From the NCBI RefSeq assembly GCF_013201075.1, contig NZ_CP053708.1, forward strand, positions 3,725,501 through 3,789,500: a stretch of 64,000 nt of DNA. The letters run 5' to 3'. The notes below the pieces were generated by a model. The model saw only the letters and a list, made by a program, of their open reading frames with translations, was not told the DNA's origin and made no database searches. This document shows, in pieces, positions 16,555 to 25,260 of the stretch; position 1 is the stretch's first letter; the number at the start of each line of letters is the position of its first letter. The DNA is from Lichenicola cladoniae. GTDB lineage: Bacteria; Pseudomonadota; Alphaproteobacteria; Acetobacterales; Acetobacteraceae. The position numbers and the translations under genes are program-made.

Positions 16555-17655
16555 TCAGGCTGCCCGCGAGGATTGCCCGATGGTCTCGTAATGCCGGCCG
16601 AACCGGTTGGCGAGGAAGTCGGCAAGCGCGATCTCTTCCTGCCGGACGAAACCGTGGCCGCGCACCTTGTGTGCCGCCAGCATGTCGAGCACGGCGCAGA
16701 TGCCGGATGCGGTGGTGATCTGGATGGCGCTGCGGGTGACGCCGCCGATCGATGCCGAGCGGATATGGTTGGCGTAGTTTTCCTGCATCAGCTGCCCCCC
16801 GCGCATCCCGGTGACGGTCACGAACACGATCACCACGTCCTGCATGGTGATCGGGATCGCGGTCTCCAGGATGTCCTTGAGCAGTGGGCGGCGGTCGCGC
16901 AGGCCGAGATCGTGCAGCAGCATCCGCATGATCGCCGCATGGCCCGGATATCGGATGGTGCGGTAATTCAAGTTGCGCACCCGGCCGGCCAGCGTCTCGC
17001 ACAGCGACCCAAGGCCACCAGAGGTGTTGAACGCCTCGTAGGCGACACCGTCGAGCGCGAAACTCTCCAGCTCCTCCAGCGGCAGGGTCTGGCGCAGCAT
17101 GCCGTCGACGATCGCCTCGCACGGCTCGCAGTATTCGTTGATGACGCCGTCAGTGCTCCAGGTCAGGTTGTAGCCGAGCGCGTTGGACGGAAACTGCGGC
17201 AGCGCACCGACCCGCATGCGCACGTCCTGCAGGCTGTCGAAATGCTGCACCAGGTCGTGCGCCACGATGGTGATGAAGCCGGGCGCCAGGCCGCATTGCG
17301 GGATGAACGCGGTATCGGCGCCCTCCGCCAGGCCACGCACGATGCGGGTGCTGGCGACATCCTCGGTGAGATCGAGGTAGTGCGCCCGGGCGGCCTTGGC
17401 AGCGGTGGCGATCCGGGTGGTGAGCTGGAACGGACCGGCATTCAGGACCGCGAACATGCCACCCAGGGCGTTGGTCAGCGCCGCCTCGTCGGCGATGTCG
17501 ATGACCTGGCGCTCGACCGGCTGGCTGGTCTGCAGGCGTGCCAGCTGGTCGGCATCGCGATCGAGCACGGTAACCGCGTAGCTGCCGCACGATGCCAGCA
17601 GTTCGGCGATCATCGTCCCGATCTTGCCTGCCCCGATGATGGCGATTTTCTGCAT
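16555..17655 (-). CDS. Saccharopine dehydrogenase-like protein
   Basis: This 366-residue protein has an N-terminal Rossmann fold (IIGAGKIGTMIAELL) and the saccharopine dehydrogenase C-terminal fold. Conserved segments include PQCGLAPGFITIVAHDL and LGYNLTWSTDGVINEY. The glutamate-forming enzyme of this family cleaves saccharopine to glutamate and aminoadipate semialdehyde, which the downstream dehydrogenase would oxidise. The ATG at 17655 has GGAGAG 7 bases upstream; longer in-frame readings lack a ribosome site. No lysine-ketoglutarate reductase gene is visible nearby. Lysine 6-dehydrogenase or a related member is an alternative. Confidence 0.82.
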   Translation of the reverse strand: MQKIAIIGAGKIGTMIAELLASCGSYAVTVLDRDADQLARLQTSQPVERQVIDIADEAALTNALGGMFAVLNAGPFQLTTRIATAAKAARAHYLDLTEDVASTRIVRGLAEGADTAFIPQCGLAPGFITIVAHDLVQHFDSLQDVRMRVGALPQFPSNALGYNLTWSTDGVINEYCEPCEAIVDGMLRQTLPLEELESFALDGVAYEAFNTSGGLGSLCETLAGRVRNLNYRTIRYPGHAAIMRMLLHDLGLRDRRPLLKDILETAIPITMQDVVIVFVTVTGMRGGQLMQENYANHIRSASIGGVTRSAIQITTASGICAVLDMLAAHKVRGHGFVRQEEIALADFLANRFGRHYETIGQSSRAA

Positions 17656-17731
17656 GGGCAGGCTCTCCGTTTGCTTGATGTCCATCCTGACGCGAGCCGG
17701 GGCGACGGCGAGACGCCAAACGGCGGCGATA

Positions 17732-17768
17732 CGGCGGCAATCTCGGCGTATCGACGCGAATGCCGCCG
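17732..17768. promoter_or_regulatory. Inverted repeat between lysine genes and histidine kinase
   Basis: CGGCGGCA at 17732-17739 is mirrored by TGCCGCCG at 17761-17768, with a 21-base spacer and a further CGGCGGC copy at 17721. It lies in the 146-base divergent gap, 77 bases upstream of the saccharopine dehydrogenase ATG. It may be a regulator site. In this GC-rich genome it may also be chance. Confidence 0.25.
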
Positions 17769-17801
17769 ATGTGCCGAAATCGTGATCGGCCTGGTTGATC
17801 G

Positions 17802-20507
17802 ATGGCACGCGCTGACCAAATGATGCGTCGGTGCCGATCAGGCCCGGACAGCTACTGCGGATCCGACGTGTACGCATCAGACGACGTCAACGCGCTATTG
17901 GCCGCAACCGCATTTCTGCAGGACGGCGGCGATGCCGGGCTGCGGCTCCGCGCAACCGACTGGTCCGCCTCGTCGCTGGGCGAGCCGTCCGGATGGCCGC
18001 AAGGCCTCAAGGCGGCGATCGGCCTGCTGCTTCCCTCGCGTGCGCAGATCTGCCTGTTCTGGGGCCCGGAGCTGATCGCGTTCTACAATGACGGCTACAG
18101 CGTCGCGATCGGCGACAATCATCCCTCCGCACTTGGAAAGCCGGCGCGGGAGGGATGGTCCGCGCTGTGGGACGTGCTGGAACCACTGCTGCAGGGCGTG
18201 ATTCGCACCGGACAGGGATTCGAGGATGGCGGCCACCTGTTTGCACAGAAGCGGCACGGCTTCATCGAGCACACCTACTTCGACATCTCGTACAACCCGG
18301 TGCGCGGTGCCGAAGGCCGGGTCGAGGGCGTGTTCTGCATCGTCAGCGAACAGACCAGGCGCATCGTCGATGAGCGCCGGTTGAACACGCTGCGGATACT
18401 TTCACTGCGCCAGGGCATCGGCCACGCCGACGAGGCGGCACGCAGCTTCGTGGACGTGCTGGCCGATATCGGCCTGGCCGATACACCCTGTTCGATGGTG
18501 TATTTGCGCCAGCCGGACGGCACGCTCCGGTTTACGGCCGGCCATGGCGGCGAACCGGAACCCGACCTGCATCAGGTCCGGCCGCTGGGCGACCTGGCCG
18601 TCGACCCGAGGCTGGCGGCACTGGAGCGGGTCGCCCGGACCGGCCTGGTCGAGACGATCGATTGCCATCTGCTGGCCCGCTCGCCGGTGGAGGCCGCGAA
18701 CCGGCTGGTTCTTCTGCCGCTGCATGCGGGACGTGAAATCACCGGCGTGCTGGTGGCGACCGAGAACAGGCACGTCCAGCCGGGAGCGGATTACAGCCGC
18801 TTCTTCGAGCTGCTGGCAGCCCAGCTTTCTGCGTTGCTATCGGCGGCCCGCGTGCTCGCGGAGGAGCGTCATCGCACCGCCGCCCTGGAACAGCAGGTTG
18901 CGGCCGCCTTGGCCGAGCGCGCGACCACGGAGGCGCAGCTGCGGCAGTCGCAGAAGATGGAGGCGATCGGCAAGCTGACCGGCGGCGTCGCGCATGATTT
19001 CAATAACCTGCTCCAGGTGGTCAGCGGCAACCTGGAGCTGCTGAGCCGCGACGTCGCCGGCAACGAGCGTGCGGAGCGCCGGATCGGCAACGCGCTGGCC
19101 GGCGTGGCCCGGGGCGCCAGGCTGTCCGGCCAGCTTCTCGCCTTCAGCCGCAAGCAGACGCTGGTGCCCAGGGTGGTTTGCGTCGAGCGGCTGGTGGCCG
19201 GACTGGACGACATGCTCAGGCGATCGCTGGGCGAGGCGATCGAGATCCGCACCACGATCCGCGACCGGATCTGGAACGTGCTGATCGATCCGGCGCAGAT
19301 GGAGAACGCCCTGCTCAACCTGGCGATCAACGCCCGCGACGCGATGGAGGAGCAGGGGGATGGCCGCCGCCAGCTCGCCATCGAGGTGGACAACGTCCGG
19401 CTTGCCGAAGGCGATGCGCCGTTGCAGCCCGACGTATCCGCCGGCCACTACGTCATGGTCGCGGTCACCGATACCGGCAGCGGCATGACCCCCGATATCA
19501 TCGAACAGGTGTTCGAGCCGTTTTTCTCGACCAAGCAGGAGGGTCGTGGAACCGGCCTTGGGCTATCGATGGTGCAGGGTTTCGTCAGCCAGTCCGGCGG
19601 CCACATCAGGATCGAGAGCGAGCCCGGACACGGCACCACCATCCGGCTCTATTTGCCGCGAACGACCCGGGCCGAGGATACCGACCCCGCGATATCGGCC
19701 AGCCCGGTGCAGGGTGGCACCGAAACGATCCTGCTGGTGGAGGATGATGACGGCGTGCGCGATATCGCCGCCGCCATGGTCGGCGAGCTCGGCTACAGAG
19801 TGCTGAGCGCCAAGGATGCAGCCGGCGCGCTCGATGTGATCGGGAGCGGCGCCGACGTGGATCTGCTGTTCACCGACGTGATCATGCCGGGCTGGTTGCG
19901 CGGTCCGGAACTCGCCCGCAAAGCGCGCGAACGCATCCCCGGCCTGCCTGTGCTGTTCACCTCCGGCTATGCCGACGACGCGATCCTGCAGGGCGGCCCG
20001 CTCGATGCCGGTGTGGGCCTGCTGGCCAAGCCGTACACGCGCGAGGCACTGGCGCAGAAGCTGCGGCAGGTACTGCCGATGTCGGGACCGGACCACGATG
20101 GCGGGCCGGCTCGCGACATGGCCGGGTCAAGGACGGTCCTGCGGCTGCTTCTGGTCGAGGACGACAAGCTGATCCGAGACAACAGCGCCGAGCTGCTTAC
20201 CGAGGACGGTCATGTGGTGACCCGGGCAGCCAGTGCGGAAAGGGCGATCGAGGTCCTGGAGCAGGGGCAGATCGACGTGCTGATCACCGATCTCGGCCTG
20301 CCCGGGATCGACGGGCTGGAACTGGCGCGCATCGCCCGGCGGCAACGGCCGCTGCTCGGCCTGGTGTTCTCCACCGGCACCGATAGTCCAGACATCCTGG
20401 CATCGGGCCCGCTGGCGGACGCGGTGCTGCTTCGCAAGCCCTATGACAGGAAGTCCCTGGTCGCCGCGGTCGCGGCGGCGTCGGTGGTTCGCCGGTCAGT
20501 GCCGTAG
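17802..20507 (+). CDS. Hybrid sensor histidine kinase with two receiver domains
   Basis: The 901-residue protein has an N-terminal PAS-like sensor (about 40-195), a GAF-like domain (about 205-350) and a short coiled coil. The kinase core follows, with phospho-accepting H398 in GGVAHDFNN and ATP-binding boxes NLAINARDAM, DTGSGM and GTGLGLSMVQGF. Two receiver domains end it, with phospho-aspartates D692 (FTDVIMPG) and D830 (ITDLGLPG). No transmembrane helix is evident, so it is probably a cytoplasmic kinase. No DNA-binding output is present and no partner regulator lies nearby. The start is uncertain: ATG at 17802, 17820 or 17823, or GTG 17867. The 3' end overlaps the next gene, convergent, by 12 bases. 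Confidence 0.9.
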   Translation: MARADQMMRRCRSGPDSYCGSDVYASDDVNALLAATAFLQDGGDAGLRLRATDWSASSLGEPSGWPQGLKAAIGLLLPSRAQICLFWGPELIAFYNDGYSVAIGDNHPSALGKPAREGWSALWDVLEPLLQGVIRTGQGFEDGGHLFAQKRHGFIEHTYFDISYNPVRGAEGRVEGVFCIVSEQTRRIVDERRLNTLRILSLRQGIGHADEAARSFVDVLADIGLADTPCSMVYLRQPDGTLRFTAGHGGEPEPDLHQVRPLGDLAVDPRLAALERVARTGLVETIDCHLLARSPVEAANRLVLLPLHAGREITGVLVATENRHVQPGADYSRFFELLAAQLSALLSAARVLAEERHRTAALEQQVAAALAERATTEAQLRQSQKMEAIGKLTGGVAHDFNNLLQVVSGNLELLSRDVAGNERAERRIGNALAGVARGARLSGQLLAFSRKQTLVPRVVCVERLVAGLDDMLRRSLGEAIEIRTTIRDRIWNVLIDPAQMENALLNLAINARDAMEEQGDGRRQLAIEVDNVRLAEGDAPLQPDVSAGHYVMVAVTDTGSGMTPDIIEQVFEPFFSTKQEGRGTGLGLSMVQGFVSQSGGHIRIESEPGHGTTIRLYLPRTTRAEDTDPAISASPVQGGTETILLVEDDDGVRDIAAAMVGELGYRVLSAKDAAGALDVIGSGADVDLLFTDVIMPGWLRGPELARKARERIPGLPVLFTSGYADDAILQGGPLDAGVGLLAKPYTREALAQKLRQVLPMSGPDHDGGPARDMAGSRTVLRLLLVEDDKLIRDNSAELLTEDGHVVTRAASAERAIEVLEQGQIDVLITDLGLPGIDGLELARIARRQRPLLGLVFSTGTDSPDILASGPLADAVLLRKPYDRKSLVAAVAAASVVRRSVP

Positions 20508-21566
20508 CAGGGCGAGCAGCACCTCGGCGAGAATGAGCACGACGATCACGAACTCCATGGCCGCCGCGCGACCGCCCGAGGCTTCCTCGTAAAGGGCGGT
20601 GTAGGTATCGCGGATGATCGACAGCTTGCGATCGACGGCGGCGCTCACCACGCTGACCCGGAACAGATCCAGCGCCGCGGTGTAGATCCGGGCGAGATAG
20701 ACGTCCTCGGTGACCTGCAGCGCGTTGTCCACCTTCTCGGTCAGCTCGGTCACTTCGGCGACCAGCGCATAGAAGCGGCGGGCCAGGCTGGCGAAGCGGC
20801 GCGAGCTCAGGAAGCCGCCGATCCGATGGGTCCTCTCGACGAGGTCGTACATGCGCGGCAGTTCGTCATCGAGCAGCTCGTCGTAGTAGCGCATCTCGAG
20901 CAGCTGGGCGTTCGCCACCTCGATCACGTCCAGCACATCGGAGTCGCCCCGTGGCTCGTACAGGAAGCCACGGTCCCAGGTCAGCACCACTAGGTCGTCG
21001 GTGTAGTAGGAGAAGCGCTTGCGCATCAGGTCGGCGCGCGCGCCTTCGGACAGGGGCAGAACCTCGCCGGAGAGCAGCGGCGTCAGGTCGTATCCGTCCA
21101 GCAACGAGGCCGCCGTCATCGGCCGGTCGAAGGCGTGCACCACGCCGACCAGGTAGTCTTCCTGGAGATCCGATCGTTGCGGACGCGTCATCGCGGTATC
21201 CAGCACTGCATGCATCTCGCCGGCGAGGCGCATCCAGACCGGATGGTCGGAGCCCGGACCGACCGCCACATCGATCGCATTCAGCAGATCGGAGAACTCA
21301 GGCCAGCCAAGATCCTTGACCGGCACCGCAAGCGAGAGGGTGAGCACGCCGAAATCATAGAGCCGCGCCGTAACGACCGCGGTGACCTGGCTGTCCGGCA
21401 GCGTAAGCAGCACCGGCTCGAGCGGCAGCACGATCGGCGGCACGTCGTAGGACATTGCCTTGGGCAAGGTCGTGTTGAGGCGTTTGCGTGCGCTGCTGGT
21501 GCCGGTGTGGCGGTGCCAGAGCTCCGCTGCCTGGACCAGATCGGCGGAGTAGGAAAAGTCGAACAA
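20496..21566 (-). CDS. RMD1/DUF155-like C-terminally anchored protein
   Basis: The 356-residue protein ends in a single hydrophobic helix (AAAMEFVIVVLILAEVLLALL), preceded by long helices such as VYLARIYTAALDLFRVSVVS. The middle contains YYTDDLVVLTWDRGFLYEP. This layout is that of the RMD1/DUF155 family, whose bacterial members have no firm function. The annotated start is TTG 21566. The frame stays open upstream with protein-like sequence, and a GAGGAG site precedes a CTG near 21623, so the true N terminus may be about 19 residues longer with a rare start codon. Family assignment is by architecture. Confidence 0.65.
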   Translation of the reverse strand: MFDFSYSADLVQAAELWHRHTGTSSARKRLNTTLPKAMSYDVPPIVLPLEPVLLTLPDSQVTAVVTARLYDFGVLTLSLAVPVKDLGWPEFSDLLNAIDVAVGPGSDHPVWMRLAGEMHAVLDTAMTRPQRSDLQEDYLVGVVHAFDRPMTAASLLDGYDLTPLLSGEVLPLSEGARADLMRKRFSYYTDDLVVLTWDRGFLYEPRGDSDVLDVIEVANAQLLEMRYYDELLDDELPRMYDLVERTHRIGGFLSSRRFASLARRFYALVAEVTELTEKVDNALQVTEDVYLARIYTAALDLFRVSVVSAAVDRKLSIIRDTYTALYEEASGGRAAAMEFVIVVLILAEVLLALLRH

Positions 21567-21786
21567 CCGATATGCGATGATCTCGGCCGAAACGATTTTC
21601 AGCGCGTCCCGGGCTGACAGCAGAAAGCTCCTCGATCGGTCAATGACTTGTCGAGCGTAGCACGATCGATCGCTCCTGTCTGCCCGCCGCGGCCACCGGC
21701 GGCTTGCTACAGACCGGATGGCGCCTTGAAGCGGTGGCGTAACGTCACGATGGTGCGGCTTGCATGGGCGAGAAAGGCGGGGCGAA

Positions 21787-22380
21787 GTGATCCGGATCGA
21801 GACCGAGCGGCTGATACTGCGAACGCCGACGGAGGCGGATCTCGATGCCTACCTGGCCTATCGCAACGAGCCGGCCGCGCTGCTGGCGCAGCACCTAGAG
21901 CCCGCAGATCGGCAGGAGGCGCGGGCGTTCCTGCTCGCCCAGCAAGAGCTTTCCGAGGACGCGGCAGGCTGGCGGATGCTGGGGATCGAGCAAAAGCATC
22001 GGTCGGACGCCAAGGGCAGGATCGTCGGCGAGGTCGGCGTGTTCGTGGAGGCAAACAAGCCGGACGAAGGAAATGTGGGATGGTGGCTACATTCCGAGGC
22101 ACGCGGACGTGGCCTCGCGACCGAGGCGGCGTTCGCGCTGCTCGGGTGGTGCTTCGACGCGCGCAGGCTGCACCGGGTGACCTCGGCATGCCTGGCGGAC
22201 AACGCGGGATCGTTACGCATCATGCAACGGCTGGGAATGCGCATCGAAAGCCGGATGCAGGAGAGCCGCAAGCTTGGCGACGAATGGCATGACGAGATCG
22301 AATGCGCGATGCTGTCACGCGAATGGAACGAACGCAGCGACTGCAGCCGATCCTTGGCCGAGTTTCGCTCGCCGAACTGA
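21787..22380 (+). CDS. RimJ/RimL-type GNAT acetyltransferase
   Basis: GNAT enzymes move an acetyl group from acetyl-CoA to an amine. The 197-residue product begins with the RimJ/RimL pattern IETERLILRTPTEADLDAY. It has the acetyl-CoA loop in EARGRGLATEA (about residue 105) and the terminal part RLHRVTSACLADNAGSLRIMQRLGMR. I use GTG 21787, preceded by a GGCGGGG purine stretch; a TTG 27 bases upstream is possible. The substrate cannot be told. It stands alone and ends 5 bases from the convergent SDR gene. Confidence 0.85.
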   Translation: MIRIETERLILRTPTEADLDAYLAYRNEPAALLAQHLEPADRQEARAFLLAQQELSEDAAGWRMLGIEQKHRSDAKGRIVGEVGVFVEANKPDEGNVGWWLHSEARGRGLATEAAFALLGWCFDARRLHRVTSACLADNAGSLRIMQRLGMRIESRMQESRKLGDEWHDEIECAMLSREWNERSDCSRSLAEFRSPN

Positions 22381-22385
22381 AACCG

Positions 22386-23162
22386 TCAGTCGTGGTAGAG
22401 AACCGAGCGCCCGCCATCGATCGCAATGCTCGCGGCATTGATGAAAGGCGCCTCGTCGGACGCGAGAAACACCGCGGTCATCGCGACTTCCTCTGGGCGC
22501 CCGATGCGCTTCGGCGGATGCAGCGACTCCGCGCGGCTGCGTTCTGCGGCCGGATCGGCGAACGTGGCCCAGTAGTCGCGGGCGATCTCGGTATCGATGT
22601 AGCCGGGCGCGATGGCGTTCACCCGCACGCCCCGAGCCGCATATTCGATCCCGAGCGCTCGCGTGAGACCGAGCAGGCCGTGCTTGGCGACCGGATAGGG
22701 AAATGTTCCTGGAATGATCGTGCTCGAATGGCTCGATGCGATATTCACGATCGCTCCCTGCCCCTGCTCCAGCATGGAGGGCAGGGCGGCGCGGCACATA
22801 TGCCAGACCCCGTCGAGATCGACCGCGAAGCAGCGCCGCCACTCCTCCGCCGATGTCTGCAGCGGCTCATGGAACACGTTGATGCCGGCATTGTTGACGA
22901 GGATGTCGAGCCGTCCGAACGCGGCCAGCGTCCGTGCCACGACCGCTTCCGCCGAAGCCGGCAGCGAGACATCGGTCTCGACGAACAGGGCGCGAGCCCC
23001 CTGCCCGCTCAACTCGGCCGCAATGGCGGCGCCGGTCACCGGATCCTTTTCCGCAATCACCACCGCAGCGCCCTCGAGCGCAAAACGCCGGGCGATGGCA
23101 GCACCGATGCCGCGGCCGGCGCCGGTGACGATCGCGACCTTATCGGCGAGGCGGCCGGCCAT
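22386..23162 (-). CDS. SDR-family sugar dehydrogenase
   Basis: A classical short-chain dehydrogenase of 258 residues. It has the cofactor motif TGAGRGIGAAIA at about 14-25, NNAG at about 90, the catalytic serine in ASSHSS and the YPVAK active-site tyrosine and lysine. The C terminus FLASDEAPFINAASIAIDGG is typical. As the last gene of the sugar operon, coupled to the dehydratase gene by an ATGA overlap, it probably oxidises an aldose or a downstream keto-acid with NAD(P). The exact substrate is unknown. Confidence 0.88.
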   Translation of the reverse strand: MAGRLADKVAIVTGAGRGIGAAIARRFALEGAAVVIAEKDPVTGAAIAAELSGQGARALFVETDVSLPASAEAVVARTLAAFGRLDILVNNAGINVFHEPLQTSAEEWRRCFAVDLDGVWHMCRAALPSMLEQGQGAIVNIASSHSSTIIPGTFPYPVAKHGLLGLTRALGIEYAARGVRVNAIAPGYIDTEIARDYWATFADPAAERSRAESLHPPKRIGRPEEVAMTAVFLASDEAPFINAASIAIDGGRSVLYHD

Positions 23163-24334
23163 CACCAATCCACCACGGTGCCATCGGGAAGCACTGCCTC
23201 GGTCGCCGCAAGGATCTCCTGCTTGAACGGGTGCCTGGCCGCGACCGTTTCGTCGATCTCGATGCCGAGGCCCGGCGCTTCGGGAAGCTGCCAGTATCCG
23301 TCGACCATGCGGATCGGGCCCTGCAGCACCTCGCCGTACCACGGCACGGCACCGGCCATCTCTTCCTGGATCACGAAGTTCGGGGTCGCGATGTCGAAAT
23401 GCAGTGCTGCCACGCCGGCGAGAGGCCCAAGCGGATTATGCGGCGCGATCCCGACACCCGCCACTTCCGCCGCCGCCGCGATCTTGCGCGCTTCGGTAAA
23501 GCCGCCGACATGGCAGAGATCGGGCTGCGCGATATCGATCGAACGGTCGCGGAACAGCGGCGCGAATTCCCAGCGATCGACCAGCCGCTCGCCGGCCGCA
23601 AGCGGCACATGGGTGCGTGCCGCGAGCATGCGCATGCCATCGGTGTCCTGTGGCGGCAGCGGCTCCTCGACGAACAGCGGCCGTCCCTCGGCAATCGCGT
23701 CGATGTAGTGGAGGGCCGCGCCGACGGAGGCGCAGCGACCGTGGAAATCGACCATCAGCTCCACGTCGTCCCCGACGGCCTTGCGCAGTTCGGCCATCAT
23801 CCGGGCCACGTTGTCGATCTCGCGTGGCGGAGCCGTATAGTGGGTGTACGGGATGAACACGACCTTCATGGCCGTGTAGCCACGCGCCAGGACCTCGTGC
23901 GCGCGCTCCACCAGCGGTCCGACCGACATGCTATTGTACACTGCATCGATCTGGCCGAGGCCCAGATGCGTGTAGACTTTGACCTTGTCGCGCATCTTGC
24001 CGCCGAGAAGCCGCCATACGGGCACGCCGAGACTCTTGCCCAGTATGTCCCACAGCGCCACCTCGATGCCGGCGACGGCGCTGGTGCCGATCACGCCGAT
24101 GCGCCAGAAACCATGCTTTTGCATGATGCGCAGCAACTGCTCGATATCGCGCGGATCGCGACCGATGATGAGCGGCGCCAGATCCTCGACCGCACCCGCG
24201 ACCGCGCGGGTCTTCCACTCCAGCGTCGCCTCGCCCCAGCCATACAGGCCGGGCTGGTCGGTATCGACACGCACGAAGATCCAGTTGCGCATCTCGGCAT
24301 TGACGACGACGGTACGAATACCGGTGATTTTCAT
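23162..24334 (-). CDS. Enolase-superfamily sugar-acid dehydratase (DgoD-like)
   Basis: The 390-residue protein belongs to the mandelate racemase branch of the enolase superfamily, close to galactonate dehydratases. Metal ligands are visible in DFHGR, EEPLPP and GERLVDR, and the catalytic histidine in GIAPHNPLGPLAG. The N-terminal capping domain starts MKITGIRTV. These enzymes dehydrate an aldonic acid to a 2-keto-3-deoxy acid. It overlaps genes on both sides by 3-4 bases within the operon. Galactonate is the best guess from similarity, but gluconate, fuconate or another aldonate is possible. Confidence 0.88.
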   Translation of the reverse strand: MKITGIRTVVVNAEMRNWIFVRVDTDQPGLYGWGEATLEWKTRAVAGAVEDLAPLIIGRDPRDIEQLLRIMQKHGFWRIGVIGTSAVAGIEVALWDILGKSLGVPVWRLLGGKMRDKVKVYTHLGLGQIDAVYNSMSVGPLVERAHEVLARGYTAMKVVFIPYTHYTAPPREIDNVARMMAELRKAVGDDVELMVDFHGRCASVGAALHYIDAIAEGRPLFVEEPLPPQDTDGMRMLAARTHVPLAAGERLVDRWEFAPLFRDRSIDIAQPDLCHVGGFTEARKIAAAAEVAGVGIAPHNPLGPLAGVAALHFDIATPNFVIQEEMAGAVPWYGEVLQGPIRMVDGYWQLPEAPGLGIEIDETVAARHPFKQEILAATEAVLPDGTVVDW

Positions 24335-25260
24335 GCGGCTTTCCTGACGAGCCCGGTCGCTTCACGCGGACGGAACGATACCGACCGGCTAAGTGTTTCG
24401 CCGGGTGCCAGCACAACCAGTCCGGCAAGATCGGCCGAGCGATGGGCGTTTGCCGCATGGGTCATCGGCTCGAAGCAGAAATAGTCCCCGGTAAAGTCCG
24501 GTTCGAAGCGACGGTCCGACATGAAGACGTAATAATCCTCGAAGGCCAGGTCCGCGTCGATCGCCAACGCCAGCTGCCGCTCGGGCCAGGCGATCTCGGC
24601 GGTGCCGTTCCAGCCTGCAAACCCGTTATTGATCCAGCGCCGCGGCGGCATCGTCGGCTGCCGGAAATCGAGGTCCGGCGGAACCGCCTCGCGTACGCCG
24701 GGCATGAACTCGGCTTCTTCCGGATAGAAGCCCCTGGCAGAAGCCTGGAGCGTGGTGCCCGGCGTCAGCGGATAATAGGGGTGCAGGCCGAGGCCGAACG
24801 GCAACGCGCTACCGCCCTGGTTGGTGACCCCCAGCGCGACGACGAGTTTTTGGTCGGTCACCGTATAATTGATGGTCGCCGCATAGGCGTACGGGCTGAG
24901 GCGATCAGCGTCGCGGGTCATGGCGAAGGCGACGGACGTATCGGTGCGTGCGGAAACCGACCAATGGGACAGCCAGCCATCGCCATGCAGATAATGCCGG
25001 TCCCAGGGCTGGTTCGGCTGGAACTCGTACTCGCTACCCGCAAAGGAGAACCGGTTATCCAGCACCCGGTTGCAGAACGGCAGCAGCGGGAAGCAGGCTG
25101 CCTTCAACGGATCGCCGCCATGCGCCCTGCCGTCCCGCATCAACGGGATCTCGATGCCGTTGGTATCCCGCCAGACAAAACCGGCAATGACCGCGCCCCG
25201 GCGATCGAGATCGACACTCAACCGACCGGCCGTCAGGCGCACCGCATCCACGTCCGGCAT
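24331..25260 (-). CDS. Aldose 1-epimerase (mutarotase)
   Basis: Aldose 1-epimerases interconvert alpha and beta anomers of free sugars, feeding stereospecific dehydrogenases. The 309-residue protein has the family histidines in DRHYLHGDGW and GLGLHPYYPL and the late glutamate in CFEPMTHAAN. It is coupled to the dehydrogenase gene upstream (TGATG) and to the dehydratase gene downstream (ATGA). A mutarotase here suggests the imported substrate is a reducing sugar rather than an acid. Confidence 0.9.
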   Translation of the reverse strand: MPDVDAVRLTAGRLSVDLDRRGAVIAGFVWRDTNGIEIPLMRDGRAHGGDPLKAACFPLLPFCNRVLDNRFSFAGSEYEFQPNQPWDRHYLHGDGWLSHWSVSARTDTSVAFAMTRDADRLSPYAYAATINYTVTDQKLVVALGVTNQGGSALPFGLGLHPYYPLTPGTTLQASARGFYPEEAEFMPGVREAVPPDLDFRQPTMPPRRWINNGFAGWNGTAEIAWPERQLALAIDADLAFEDYYVFMSDRRFEPDFTGDYFCFEPMTHAANAHRSADLAGLVVLAPGETLSRSVSFRPREATGLVRKAA

